Shown: positions 9,333-17,788 of the stretch, piece after piece
Numbering within the stretch: the stretch's first letter is position 1
Layout of the letters: each line of letters begins with the position of its first letter
Assembly: GCA_034435375.1 (NCBI GenBank)
Contig: DAOTXR010000073.1
Location: forward strand, 124,001 to 188,000
Direction of reading: 5' to 3'
DNA from: DAOTXR01 sp034435375
GTDB lineage: Bacteria > Chloroflexota > Anaerolineae > Aggregatilineales > UBA3940
DNA length: 64,000 bases
Notes under the pieces: model-generated
Told to the model about the DNA's origin: nothing
What the model saw: the letters and a program-made list of their open reading frames with translations, nothing else
The model's database searches: none
Position numbers and translations under genes: made by a program

Positions 9333-9478
9333 CATTGGATCGCGAGTCCCCCAGCCGCGAAAAGCACTTCTTCAGACTAGAGAGACGGCTGCCAGCACTG
9401 CTGAGATCGGTTGGGAAGGATCGGGAGCCGCTCAGCCGCCATGCGAACCAATGACGATAACCAGACGAGGAGCACATT

Positions 9479-10285
9479 ATGAGCATCTCCAAACGAGTCG
9501 AAGACGCACGCAAAGCTTTTGAGAAAGGCGATCTGCAAGCCTCGGCCCAGGCCCACGACCTGGCCCGCATCCGGCACGAACACCGGGAGCGTCATGGCGG
9601 TGCAAGCCATCAATACATCGGAGATATGGTATACGGCGGCCTAGACGGCATCATCACCACGTTTGCCGTGGTGAGCGGCGTGGCAGGGGCCGATCTGGGC
9701 GCTCACATTGTGCTGATCCTGGGGCTGGCCAACCTGTTTGCCGACGGCTTCTCGATGGCTACCGGGGCATACCTTTCATCCAGGAGCGAGCAGGAGTACT
9801 ACGACCGCGAGCGCCAGCGCGAAGCGTGGGAAGTGGAGCACTTTCCGGAGGCCGAGCGGGCCGAACTGAAGGAAATCTACTTGGCCCGGGGCTACTCAGA
9901 AGACAACGCCGAGCGTCTGGTGGAGGCTCACACCAGCAGCCCGGAGCGCTGGGTAGATGCGATGATGATCGATGAGCTGGGTCTGCTGCCCGACGAACGC
10001 AAGCCGATCTTGAGCGCAGCGGCAACCCTCGTGGCTTTTGTTCTGGCAGGCGCGATGCCGCTGGTGGTCTATCTGTTAGGGCTGATCTTCCCCATCTCGC
10101 CAGGCGTGGCCTTTCCCATCTCGCTGGCGCTGTCGGCGGCGGCGCTGTTCGGCCTGGGCGCAGCCAAGGTGCTGGTCACCGGCCTCAAGCCGCTGCGCAG
10201 CGGGATCGAGATGCTGCTGGTGGGCGGGCTGGCGGCAGGGGTGGCCTACGCCGTCGGGGCGCTGCTCAAGAACGTAGGTGGGTAG
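9479..10285 (+). CDS. VIT1/CCC1 family iron/manganese transporter
   Basis: This 268-residue protein has the VIT1/CCC1 signature GDMVYGGLDGIITTFAVVSG and the next helix with LANLFADGFSMATGAYLSS. An acidic cytoplasmic segment (EREREAWEVEHFPE-type, rich in Glu) corresponds to the metal-binding domain of this family, followed by three C-terminal helices. VIT1 proteins move Fe(II) or Mn(II) out of the cytosol. Its position between ccmA and ccmB, four bases before ccmB, suggests joint expression with heme export genes. GAGGAG precedes the ATG. Confidence 0.88.
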   Translation: MSISKRVEDARKAFEKGDLQASAQAHDLARIRHEHRERHGGASHQYIGDMVYGGLDGIITTFAVVSGVAGADLGAHIVLILGLANLFADGFSMATGAYLSSRSEQEYYDRERQREAWEVEHFPEAERAELKEIYLARGYSEDNAERLVEAHTSSPERWVDAMMIDELGLLPDERKPILSAAATLVAFVLAGAMPLVVYLLGLIFPISPGVAFPISLALSAAALFGLGAAKVLVTGLKPLRSGIEMLLVGGLAAGVAYAVGALLKNVGG

Positions 10286-10289
10286 TCCT

Positions 10290-11021
10290 ATGACCATAAC
10301 CGTCAATGAGCACCCATCGGAGCGCGCCTTGCACATCGCCACCCGCCCTGTGGGTCTGTTCCGAGCGGCAGCAGCCATCGCCTGGAAGGACCTGCGCACC
10401 GAACTGCGCAGCAAAGAGACCATCAGCGCGATGTTTGTCTTTGCCCTGCTGGCGATCCTGATCTTCAGCTTTGCGCTGGAGTTCAGCCGCAGCGGGCGGC
10501 AGGCCAGCGCCGCAGGCGTGTTATGGGTCACGCTCATCTTTGCCGGGACACTGGGCCTGGGACACTCGCTGGGACGCGAGAAGGATCAGGGCTGCCTGGA
10601 CGGGCTGCTACTGACGCCTGTAGATCGCAGCGCACTGTACTTCGGCAAACTCGCCAGCAACTTCGTATTCATGATCGTCGTGGCAGCGGTCCTGCTGCCG
10701 CCGCTGACAATCCTGTTTGACACGTCGTTCTTCAAACTGCCGATTGCGTTGGCGCTGGTGCTGGGCATCTTGGGGTACGCTGGGGTTGGCACGCTGATCT
10801 CGTCGATGTCGGCCTACACGCGGGGACGTGAGGTGCTGCTGCCGATCCTGCTATTGCCGATTGCGCTGTCGATCCTGATTCCGGCAGTGCGAGCCACGCG
10901 CGGGCTGCTGGAAGGCGTACCACTGGGCGAACTGGCCACGTGGTTCAACCTGCTACTGGCGACAAACGCGATCTACATCACCCTGGCATATATGCTGTTT
11001 GATTTTGTGGTGGAAGAGTAG
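10290..11021 (+). CDS. ccmB: Heme exporter membrane subunit CcmB
   Basis: This 243-residue protein has about six membrane helices and the CcmB pattern: AWKDLRTELRSKETISAM at the N-terminus, GHSLGREKDQGCLDGLLLTPVD in the first loop, and a REVLLPILLLPI segment before the last helices. CcmB pairs with CcmA as the ABC permease of the heme-handling complex. The ATG at 10290 has AGGTGGG seven bases upstream; the frame could also begin at a GTG at 10278 inside the preceding gene. Confidence 0.92.
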   Translation: MTITVNEHPSERALHIATRPVGLFRAAAAIAWKDLRTELRSKETISAMFVFALLAILIFSFALEFSRSGRQASAAGVLWVTLIFAGTLGLGHSLGREKDQGCLDGLLLTPVDRSALYFGKLASNFVFMIVVAAVLLPPLTILFDTSFFKLPIALALVLGILGYAGVGTLISSMSAYTRGREVLLPILLLPIALSILIPAVRATRGLLEGVPLGELATWFNLLLATNAIYITLAYMLFDFVVEE

Positions 11022-11187
11022 CCCAGGCATCGCTCTGGGATACGCCGCTTGGCTCTCTGAGGAGGCTGCGTCACGGAGGTCTCGTGGCCCAAAGCTGGCA
11101 AATCCTGCCTGCCCTCACTAGAATCTGAGAGGCTCGCACCCAGCGATAGGTTGACTCGTCATCTTTTGAGAGGGGGAAACAGACTCA

Positions 11188-11931
11188 ATGACCACTGCAA
11201 CCTCGCCGTTTGCGGCAGCCGGGAGACGCACGTCACGCCCGGTGGGCCTGCTGATCCTGACCATCCTAACCGCTGTGATGCTGCTGGCGGCCAGCTACAT
11301 GGCCTTCATCTACGCCCCCACCGAAGCGACCATGGGTGCGGTGCAGCGCATCTTTTACTTCCACGTCGGCGCGGCCTGGGCCGGCGCATTGGCCTTCCTG
11401 GTTACAGTCGTGGCGGGCGTGGCATATCTGATCAGCGGGCAGCGGCGCTGGGACATCGTGGGCAGCTCGTCGGTTGAGGTCGGGCTGGCGCTGATCACCA
11501 TCACACTGACCAGTGGTCCGGTGTGGGCGCAGTTCGCATGGGGCAAACCCTGGACATGGGACCCCAAGCTAACTGCCTCAGCAGTGATGTGGCTGTCTTA
11601 CGCAGCTTACCTGATGTTGCGCCAGGGCCTAGAAGACCCTGCACGGCGGGGCCGTTTCAGCGCTGTGTACGGCATCGTGGCCTTTGCCAGCGTGATCATG
11701 GTGTTCTTTGGCGTGCGCTTCATCGAGGCGACCATTCATCCTACGGTGGTGGGGCCAAGCGCCAGCACAACATCCACCGACATGGGCATGACGCCGCGTA
11801 TGCTACACGCCATGATCTTCAGCTTTGTAACTTTTACTTTCGTCTATGCGACCCTGCTGTGGCACCGCATCCGGCTGGAGAAGCTCTCCGACCGGGTCAA
11901 TGTGCTCAAGGCGCGTCTGCTATCGCGTTGA
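11188..11931 (+). CDS. ccmC: Heme-handling protein CcmC
   Basis: This 247-residue protein has six membrane helices and the heme-handling motif WGKPWTWDPKLT near residues 118-129. A conserved His is seen in RIFYFHVG and another in MLHAMIFSF, which fit the two axial histidines of CcmC. It delivers heme to CcmE. GAGAGGGGGAAA precedes the ATG. A 166-base spacer separates it from ccmB, with no clear promoter. Confidence 0.93.
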   Translation: MTTATSPFAAAGRRTSRPVGLLILTILTAVMLLAASYMAFIYAPTEATMGAVQRIFYFHVGAAWAGALAFLVTVVAGVAYLISGQRRWDIVGSSSVEVGLALITITLTSGPVWAQFAWGKPWTWDPKLTASAVMWLSYAAYLMLRQGLEDPARRGRFSAVYGIVAFASVIMVFFGVRFIEATIHPTVVGPSASTTSTDMGMTPRMLHAMIFSFVTFTFVYATLLWHRIRLEKLSDRVNVLKARLLSR

Positions 11932-11952
11932 ACGCCTGAGGAGAAACGCCCA

Positions 11953-12129
11953 ATGTTCGTGCTGTTGCTCCAGAATGTGACGCCGGATACGGTGCCGTAC
12001 CTGATCCTGGGATATGTCATCATCGGCGGGGTGGGACTGATTTATGTGGTGTCGCTGATGCTGCGCCAGCGCAATCTGAAACGTGACCTGGACGTGATCG
12101 AGCAGCTCCAAGAGGATGATGAGACGTAA
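11953..12129 (+). CDS. ccmD: CcmD-like small membrane protein
   Basis: This 58-residue protein begins 21 bases after ccmC with GAGGAG upstream of the ATG. It has a single membrane helix (LILGYVIIGGVGLIYVVSLM) followed by a basic stretch (RQRNLKRD) and an acidic tail, the layout of CcmD. CcmD helps CcmABC release holo-CcmE. The sequence family is too short and variable for a firm match; position and topology carry the call. Confidence 0.75.
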   Translation: MFVLLLQNVTPDTVPYLILGYVIIGGVGLIYVVSLMLRQRNLKRDLDVIEQLQEDDET

Positions 12130-12348
12130 GGACTGTCGGGACAAGCAGAGGCGATCTGCGTGAAGCAATCTGCCACACCTTCTCAGCCGTGGCTGGAGGG
12201 GAGCAGCCTACCTCAGCCGACCTGGATCATCTGAATGCGGCGCTCTCAGGGGCCAGGGAATGGAAAGAAAATAGATAGATCATCCCATTTTCTGCTCACC
12301 GTTGCGTAGTATGCTGGTAGATAGAATGTGGAAGTGGAAGGGAACGGT

Positions 12349-12699
12349 GTGACCAAAGGGGATCGTCTGGAACGGATGCGGGCCATCGTGGCCCAGGCCA
12401 TCGCCGAGGCGGAATACAGCCGCCATGCGCCGCTGTCTGAGGTGCACCTGGTTGTGTACGGCGACATCAACGACGAGCAGGTGAGGGCGCTGTTTGCAGA
12501 AGCCTGCCAGGGCACAGCAGCCGAAGGGGTGCGCCTGGTGACAAAGCACGCCGGGTCACGCTATATCTGCTGGAGCTGCTGTGGACTGCGCTTCGAAAGC
12601 TCGGACGGCATGTGCCCCAACTGTGGGGAGTTGTCGCTTGAGGTGCCAGAGGAAATTGTATTCGGGCTGCGGCAGGTGAAAGTGGACGAGGCGACCTGA
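12349..12699 (+). CDS. HypA/HybF-like zinc-binding protein
   Basis: This 116-residue protein has the HypA fold ending in a zinc site of two cysteine pairs, CWSC and CPNC, separated by about ten residues. HypA delivers nickel in hydrogenase or urease maturation, using an N-terminal Met-His-Glu. No such MHE motif is visible here from any candidate start, and no hydrogenase gene is in the window. The GTG at 12349 has GGAAGGGAA just upstream; GTG codons at 12328 and 12334 are alternatives. Confidence 0.7.
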   Translation: MTKGDRLERMRAIVAQAIAEAEYSRHAPLSEVHLVVYGDINDEQVRALFAEACQGTAAEGVRLVTKHAGSRYICWSCCGLRFESSDGMCPNCGELSLEVPEEIVFGLRQVKVDEAT

Positions 12700-12725
12700 T
12701 TCGCCTATCACAGGCATCCTACAAG

Positions 12726-12757
12726 CGGCTGTCGGAGTAGTTCCCAGCAGCCGTTTT
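12726..12757 (+). terminator. Probable intrinsic terminator after the HypA-like gene
   Basis: CGGCTG (12726-12731) and CAGCCG (12748-12753) form a six-pair stem followed by TTTTGTT. The loop is long (about 16 bases), so strength is uncertain. It lies 27 bases after the stop codon and before the first gene on the opposite strand. Confidence 0.5.
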
Positions 12758-12821
12758 GTTGTGGCTATCCAGACTGGCCCAATCCTGCGCTCATCTGTCA
12801 ACGCTGCCTCGATTGCACATC

Positions 12822-13268
12822 TTACCCTCCCACTCGCACCATCACCGCCAGCCGGCGTCCCAATAACCGTCCTAGCAAGTTTCCCATCCCTGCCTTCAAC
12901 CGGAGCGGCATAGGGGCATCCTGCCAGCGGATCTCCTGAAAGCCGAAACGCACATAGTAAGACGCCATGCGGCTGCTACACTCCAGGTATACATCGCCTG
13001 GCTCGCCTTCGAGCAGAGCACGGATCAACAACCCGCCGATGCCTTGGCCACGTCGGTCTTCCCTCACCACCAGGCTGCCCAATTCGCGGCACTTCGGGTA
13101 GGGCCTTATCTGCCCGATCCCAACCACTTCGTTGCCCTCCTCAGCGACGACAAAGTGCGACCAATGCAGGTCTGTCGGATCGAGGCGAGCCTCGTGCACC
13201 ATCTGGCGGATCGCCGCCTGATCGGCAGCGGTGGCGCGTCGGATGAGGACAGGGGCAGCGGGACTCAC
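12822..13268 (-). CDS. GNAT family N-acetyltransferase
   Basis: This 148-residue protein is a compact GNAT enzyme resembling the ArgA/amino-acid acetyltransferase group: LIRRATAADQAAIRQMV at the start, LGSLVVREDRRGQGIGGLLI as the acetyl-CoA-binding loop, and ASYYVRFGFQEI near the end. The GTG start overlaps the stop of the upstream gene by four bases (GTGA), so the two are translationally coupled. Substrate unknown. Confidence 0.85.
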   Translation of the reverse strand: MSPAAPVLIRRATAADQAAIRQMVHEARLDPTDLHWSHFVVAEEGNEVVGIGQIRPYPKCRELGSLVVREDRRGQGIGGLLIRALLEGEPGDVYLECSSRMASYYVRFGFQEIRWQDAPMPLRLKAGMGNLLGRLLGRRLAVMVRVGG

Positions 13269-13924
13269 TCGACACCCGGAATAGGGAGCAACGGCTTATT
13301 CAACTGATCTTGCAGCGCCTCCAACCGGAGCTGCAAGTCTTCGAGCGTATCGTAGAAGGGCGTCTCGGCCACCGAGAGGTTGATCGGCACCTCTAGATGC
13401 ACCGGGATGGCAGTCTCAATGTGAAAGGTTTGGTCAATGACGACATCCTGCGTCAGGTTAATGGGGATGCGGGTGCGGATGGGAATCTCCAGAGGAATGA
13501 CGCCCAGCACCCCGGCATCGACCGACACCGTGACGACAGTGTCCACAGGGAGCACCTGATCGATGGTCACCGGGATAGTCTCGTCCAGCGGCAGATCGGT
13601 CTCAATAGCAAGGCTCTGGTCGATCACGACGGTGTGAGCAAAGGTCTTGGACTGCAGATCGTCGATCACGGCGATGGCGTCGGCCACAGCTTGACGGGAA
13701 GCCTCGCGGCTGAGCAGCATTATCCGCAAGGTGACGACGTTCAGCAGCAGCGAGACGACGACCAACACCCACAGCAGCAGATAAGCGAATGGACTACGGC
13801 CTGTCGTCGGGCGGGCCTGCGAACCTGCTCGGCGGGGGCGACTTTCCTCCTCGCCAGAGACAGGCTTCATCGGCTGGGTGCGATCAAGGGGACGGGTAGC
13901 ATCAGGATCGGGTTCCGGGATCAC
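13265..13924 (-). CDS. Single-pass membrane protein with beta-strand repeats, unknown function
   Basis: I do not recognise this 219-residue protein. It has a charged Pro/Arg cytoplasmic tail, one membrane helix (about residues 45-65), and an extracytoplasmic region made of short hydrophobic strands. Two copies of VVIDQ(S/T)xxxIET about 50 residues apart, each followed by I/LPL-type strands, show an internal duplication. A short helix ends the protein. GAGGAGG precedes the GTG start. It is coupled to the downstream acetyltransferase gene. Confidence 0.7.
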   Translation of the reverse strand: MIPEPDPDATRPLDRTQPMKPVSGEEESRPRRAGSQARPTTGRSPFAYLLLWVLVVVSLLLNVVTLRIMLLSREASRQAVADAIAVIDDLQSKTFAHTVVIDQSLAIETDLPLDETIPVTIDQVLPVDTVVTVSVDAGVLGVIPLEIPIRTRIPINLTQDVVIDQTFHIETAIPVHLEVPINLSVAETPFYDTLEDLQLRLEALQDQLNKPLLPIPGVE

Positions 13925-14272
13925 AGCGAGACCTCCTCTTCAGCGAGCACGAGTCACACACAAGGAGAATGAGAGAATCGCGCCACCGGCATGGCGGCCC
14001 CTTGACGCCAACCAGGGATGATCTGCAGGCTCGACAGGGCTACAGCATCCCTGCGACCTCCACACCGGAGCCAGGATGCGATACTCCCGGTCCAGTATAG
14101 TATACCAGCGCGGCGCGCGGCGCGTCATCCCAGGATCAGCGTGCATCTCAAGACAGAGACGCCCAGCCACATTCTGGAGGCCCCGCGTCCGCGCACTCCA
14201 GAGGCCAGCGCTGGCTATGGACAATGCCTTATCTAGCCTTCCGGCGCACTTTCTGCTACACTGGCATCCGCC
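13925..14272. other. Divergent intergenic region with a possible minus-strand promoter
   Basis: This 348-base gap lies between two divergent genes. On the minus strand TATACT occurs twice in overlap (14094-14104), with ATGACG 18 bases upstream (14123-14128), a plausible promoter for the membrane protein ending at 13265. A G/C run made of repeated GCGCGGC units lies at 14107-14126. I see no clear promoter for the forward lipoprotein gene. Confidence 0.35.
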
Positions 14273-15121
14273 ATGCCGAACAACACTCGCACTGCCCATC
14301 ACACCCCGCTGACGGCTTTCGCTCTGGTCGTGGCGCTGATCGCCTTGATGGCTTGCGCCCCCCGGCCCGAGACCGACGAGACGCCGTTCTACGTTGCCGA
14401 CCTGTTTGCCACGCCGGGCAAGGCGCTGGCCACCATCGAGCTTTCGCCCACACCGGAGCCGACGGCCACCATTCCCAGCGTGCCCAGCCCTACCCTGGCC
14501 CCCACCCGCGCCCTGCCGACCGTCATTGTGCTGCGCCAGCCCACCCTGCCCATCGGCACGCCTGGGCCGACGCCCACACCAGTGACAACGCCCACCCCCA
14601 CCCGGGAGGTGACGTGCCCAGAGCCACCCATGCCCTTTGCTCCTATCTGGCGCAACTTCGAGGAAGTGCACCGGGCGATGCGCTGCCCGTTGGGTACGCT
14701 GGAGACCGTCCAAGGCGTGATCCAGGGTTACGAGCACGGCATCATGTTTTGGCGACAAAGCGACCGCAGCATTTTTGTCATCTCCGACTTGGCTATCCAG
14801 CAGGGGCAGACGACCGACACGTGGTGGCGGTTTGACGATACGTACCAGGAGGGCGAGCCGGACAGCGATCCTGCCCTCCAACCGCCTGCCGGGCTGATCC
14901 AGCCCGTGCGGGGGTTCGGCAAGGTATGGCGCAACAACGCCTTTATCCGCGACGCGATGGGCTGGGCCACTACGCCTGAGATACCGCTCGACAGCCAGTG
15001 GATGTGGTTCGAGGGCGGTTGGATGATGGCTGGCATCGACGGCAACCCGATCTGGGCGTTGGTTCCTTTCGACAGCTCACCTTACTCCACCGGTCTGCAC
15101 TATGGCCCGTTGCCGCGTTAG
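14273..15121 (+). CDS. Lipoprotein with Pro/Thr linker, unknown function
   Basis: This 282-residue protein has a lipoprotein signal ending in LMAC, then a long Pro/Thr-rich linker, then a globular C-terminal domain rich in Trp and aromatic residues. The domain contains CPEPPMPFAPIWRNF and RCPLGTLETVQGVIQGYEHG, and repeats of a W/G/F-rich pattern somewhat like LGFP or other wall-associated modules. The two Cys could form a disulfide. I do not recognise a catalytic motif. A surface binding role is a guess. Confidence 0.75.
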   Translation: MPNNTRTAHHTPLTAFALVVALIALMACAPRPETDETPFYVADLFATPGKALATIELSPTPEPTATIPSVPSPTLAPTRALPTVIVLRQPTLPIGTPGPTPTPVTTPTPTREVTCPEPPMPFAPIWRNFEEVHRAMRCPLGTLETVQGVIQGYEHGIMFWRQSDRSIFVISDLAIQQGQTTDTWWRFDDTYQEGEPDSDPALQPPAGLIQPVRGFGKVWRNNAFIRDAMGWATTPEIPLDSQWMWFEGGWMMAGIDGNPIWALVPFDSSPYSTGLHYGPLPR

Positions 15122-15172
15122 AAAGGGTGAGTCTGTGAATGAGCCTGACCTTGTCGCCTGGCTGCTCGACTG

Positions 15173-15907
15173 TCAGTTGGGGCCATAATAAAAAGCGGTG
15201 ATCTGCCCGATCAGGTCACGCTGGCAGGCTTCGCAGAATGTCACGCCGAGTGATGCCTGCTGCTGGGCCAATTGCAGCGCCACCGCCGGGCTGGCAGCGA
15301 AGCGCATCGCGCATGTGTTGGTGCAATACAGATCGCCCTGGCGCTCCTCAGTTTGGGCGCGCGCTACGCTCGAGACGACCGGCACATCGAACAGACAGCC
15401 GAAGTAGTGGGCGAAAATGTGCTCCAACGCCAGACGGCGCAGAGACGGATTCGTGATGGTGGCAAAGGGCCATGTGGAGACAAGCGCGGCTAGCCCTCGA
15501 CGGCTCACCCCCATAACCTCTCGCGGTGTGGATGACTTGCCCATGTTGTCCATCACCGGCATGTCTGTCAGGCACAGGTCAAAATGCGGATTCTGGAGCT
15601 GCCAGGGTTCCAGTTGGACTGTCTCAAAGTAGCGGGAGGCTAGAATGTGATCGTGAGTATCAGCCAGGATGCGGTCCACGTACCATTCGATGCTGCTGTA
15701 GGCCGAGTCGCGCGGCATGGCTGGGATCGACCAGGCGCCAAAGATACGCACCACGGGCAGCGAATCATACTGCCCTGGCCGCCCCATATGACGCCGCAGC
15801 AGACTGTAGATGTTCTCCAGTGTGCGGATCAGCGAACGGGCGTCTTCCAGGTCAACACTGGGGGTCCATGTGGTAGAAATGTATGTCCGGCGCAAGAGTC
15901 TCCTCAC
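15173..15907 (-). CDS. Archaemetzincin-like protein lacking the catalytic glutamate
   Basis: This 244-residue protein has the layout of archaemetzincins, zinc peptidases with a HExxHxxG helix followed by a four-Cys second zinc site. Here the helix reads EHIFAHYFG: His163, His167 and Gly170 align, but the catalytic Glu is Ile164. Asp174 could serve as a third ligand. Downstream come CTNTCAM (Cys195, Cys199, Met201, the Met-turn) and FCEAC (Cys225, Cys228), matching the family's CxM and CxxC order with longer spacing. It may be a pseudoprotease or a divergent enzyme. The start is GTG with a weak ribosome site. Confidence 0.6.
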   Translation of the reverse strand: MRRLLRRTYISTTWTPSVDLEDARSLIRTLENIYSLLRRHMGRPGQYDSLPVVRIFGAWSIPAMPRDSAYSSIEWYVDRILADTHDHILASRYFETVQLEPWQLQNPHFDLCLTDMPVMDNMGKSSTPREVMGVSRRGLAALVSTWPFATITNPSLRRLALEHIFAHYFGCLFDVPVVSSVARAQTEERQGDLYCTNTCAMRFAASPAVALQLAQQQASLGVTFCEACQRDLIGQITAFYYGPN

Positions 15908-15989
15908 TGCTTCAGTACTCAGTCTACCACGCGGCGAGGGGCGTCACAACCCTGGGTGAGCCGCTAACGAATCTGCATCACGAAAGGCA

Positions 15990-16042
15990 GGAGAGGCGCG
16001 GCGGCTTTGCCAATGGCAGATTGGCCTATGCCGCGCCTCTCC
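15990..16042 (-). terminator. Long hairpin downstream of bacterioferritin
   Basis: GGAGAGGCGCGGC (15990-16002) pairs perfectly over 13 bases with 16030-16042, and an inner stem GCCAAT/ATTGGC nests inside. It begins 35 bases after the stop of the bacterioferritin gene on the minus strand. The strand after the stem (TGCCTTTC) is not a strong T-tract, so it may act as a transcript end or stabiliser. Confidence 0.5.
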
Positions 16043-16077
16043 GTGGAGGTTCTGATAGGTCGTTGCCTGGCGGCAGT

Positions 16078-16545
16078 TCAGTCGATCTGCTCTACCAGGT
16101 AGTTCTGGATGCCCATCTGCGCGATCTGATCGATCTGCGCCTCCAGCCAATCGAGGTGCTCTTCCTCGTCCTTCAGAATCGACTCGAGCAGTTCGCGTGT
16201 GCCATTGTCGCCCAACTCAGCAGCCAGACGGATGCCCTCATTGTAGGCCGCTACCGCACCCTCTTCGGCCAGGCGGTCGTTGGCGTGCTGCTCTTCCACC
16301 GTTGAGCCGATGACAATCTTGTTCAAGCGGCTGACGATGGGATACCCTTCCAGGAACAGAATGCGGGCGATGAGCTTTTCGGCGTGCTTCATCTCGATGA
16401 TGGCACGCTTCTCGGCAGCTTCGTGCAGGCGCTCGTAGCCCCAATTGGCGCACATCTCTGAGTGCACCATGTATTGATTGATGGCCGTCAGCTCATCAGC
16501 GAGCAGCGCATTGAGCGTTTCGATGACTCTGTCGTTGCCTTTCAT
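16078..16545 (-). CDS. bfr: Bacterioferritin
   Basis: This 155-residue protein is a full-length bacterioferritin. The ferroxidase residues are visible: Glu in LLADELTAINQY, Glu and His in IIEMKHAEKLIARI, and Glu/His in DEEEHLDWLE. The Met of IIEMKHAE corresponds to the heme-ligating Met52 of the family, so heme binding between subunits is likely. It stores iron in the cytosol. AGGGGT lies upstream of the ATG at 16545; a GTG directly before it is an alternative. Confidence 0.95.
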   Translation of the reverse strand: MKGNDRVIETLNALLADELTAINQYMVHSEMCANWGYERLHEAAEKRAIIEMKHAEKLIARILFLEGYPIVSRLNKIVIGSTVEEQHANDRLAEEGAVAAYNEGIRLAAELGDNGTRELLESILKDEEEHLDWLEAQIDQIAQMGIQNYLVEQID

Positions 16546-16671
16546 CACCTGACCCCTTTGCTATGCTTTGACTTGAAAAGAGACCCCACACAGGCACGTC
16601 TTGATAGGGGAGCAACTGCGAGGCTATGGCTCACCTGGGCTACCCCAGAGGCCCGATGAGTCTTGCCCGGC

Positions 16672-17469
16672 TTACATCTCCATGAACTGCTGAAATGCGC
16701 GGCTGAACTCGTCTGGCGTGTCCCACATCGGGAAATGTCCCGCCTTCTTGATGGGCACTGGCACTCCGTGCGGAATGTGTTTCCTGAACAAGTTGATCTG
16801 GTTGGGATGGACGATCACATCGCGCATCCCATAGATGCCCATGGCCGGAATCGTAAGCCTGTGCAAATCTGGCGTGAGGTTGGTTCGCCGCAGCGAGGCG
16901 ATGCTCTTGAAAAACGACTCGACCGTAAAGCCTTCAGCATTGCGGATGGTCATGTCGTAGAACAGATTCGGGTTAGGGCGCGACACGAACGGCGACCACA
17001 GCCGGATGAAGGCTCGCAGCAGCGGAGTGTTTTCCCCGGCCAACATCAGGCTGGCCACCAGCCGCGTCCCAGCCAGCTTCAGAAAGAAGCTCAGCGAGTT
17101 GCCGTTGATCGGCGAGCCGACCACGGCTACCTTCTTGACGCGGTCCGGGTACTTCAGCGCCACGCCCAGCGCCGTCGTCCCTCCCATCGAGTGCCCCATG
17201 ATCGGCACTTTGGACATGCCTAGCGCATCCATAAACTGCGGGATCAGCTCGATAAAGTCGGGCACCTCAAATGAGGTTCTCCGCTCCTTATCTGACTCGC
17301 CAAATCCCCACAGGTCGGGGGCATACATGCGATATTGCCCCTGGAATGCCTCGATGGTGGAGCGCCATGTGTTCCAGGCCTGGGTCCAGCCGTGGATCAG
17401 GATCACGGGCGGCCCGGAGCCAACCACTTCGTAATGAACGACACCCTGGTTGGTAACAATTGAAGGCAC
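16672..17469 (-). CDS. Alpha/beta fold hydrolase
   Basis: This 265-residue protein shows the alpha/beta hydrolase pattern: oxyanion region VILIHGWTQAWNTW, nucleophile elbow GHSMGG, an Asp in IYGMRDVIVHP, and the final His in KKAGHFPMWDTP. The GTG start at 17469 has AGGAGG six bases upstream; the longer frame to 17607 is unlikely to be translated. Substrate is not predictable. It is preceded by a long non-coding stretch that probably carries its promoter. Confidence 0.88.
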   Translation of the reverse strand: MPSIVTNQGVVHYEVVGSGPPVILIHGWTQAWNTWRSTIEAFQGQYRMYAPDLWGFGESDKERRTSFEVPDFIELIPQFMDALGMSKVPIMGHSMGGTTALGVALKYPDRVKKVAVVGSPINGNSLSFFLKLAGTRLVASLMLAGENTPLLRAFIRLWSPFVSRPNPNLFYDMTIRNAEGFTVESFFKSIASLRRTNLTPDLHRLTIPAMGIYGMRDVIVHPNQINLFRKHIPHGVPVPIKKAGHFPMWDTPDEFSRAFQQFMEM

Positions 17470-17788
17470 GTGTGCCTCCTGTGGTGCATAAGATTCCTGG
17501 TGAATCCCACCGAGCAGGTTTGCTCGATGGGTCGGGTTGCGATCCGCCGGCCCAGCTTGCTGTCGGCGAGGTGATCCGAGAGCAGGCTCCAGGCGCTGTA
17601 AGCCCACTAAGCCGTGTCTACACCGTTCAACATTTCACCGAGAGAGTTTCTGGAGGCTCTTTCGGATGGAACCTCAAATCTGCCCCAAAGCGCCTTCGAT
17701 CAAACGCTTGGCCGCAAAACGCTTTGCAGCCAACTCCGAGGCCCGTCCTTTGTCTGTAGCCGGAATGCGAACCGGTCTGCGGGCAGAC
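17470..17788. other. Intergenic region, no gene seen
   Basis: This 319-base stretch lies between the hydrolase and GTPase genes, both on the minus strand. The frames across it look like chance ORFs. A segment near 17688-17708 (AAAGCGCCTTCGATC) resembles 19193-19207 upstream of the DUF4388 gene (AAAGCGCCTTGATCC). I found no clear promoter. Confidence 0.4.
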
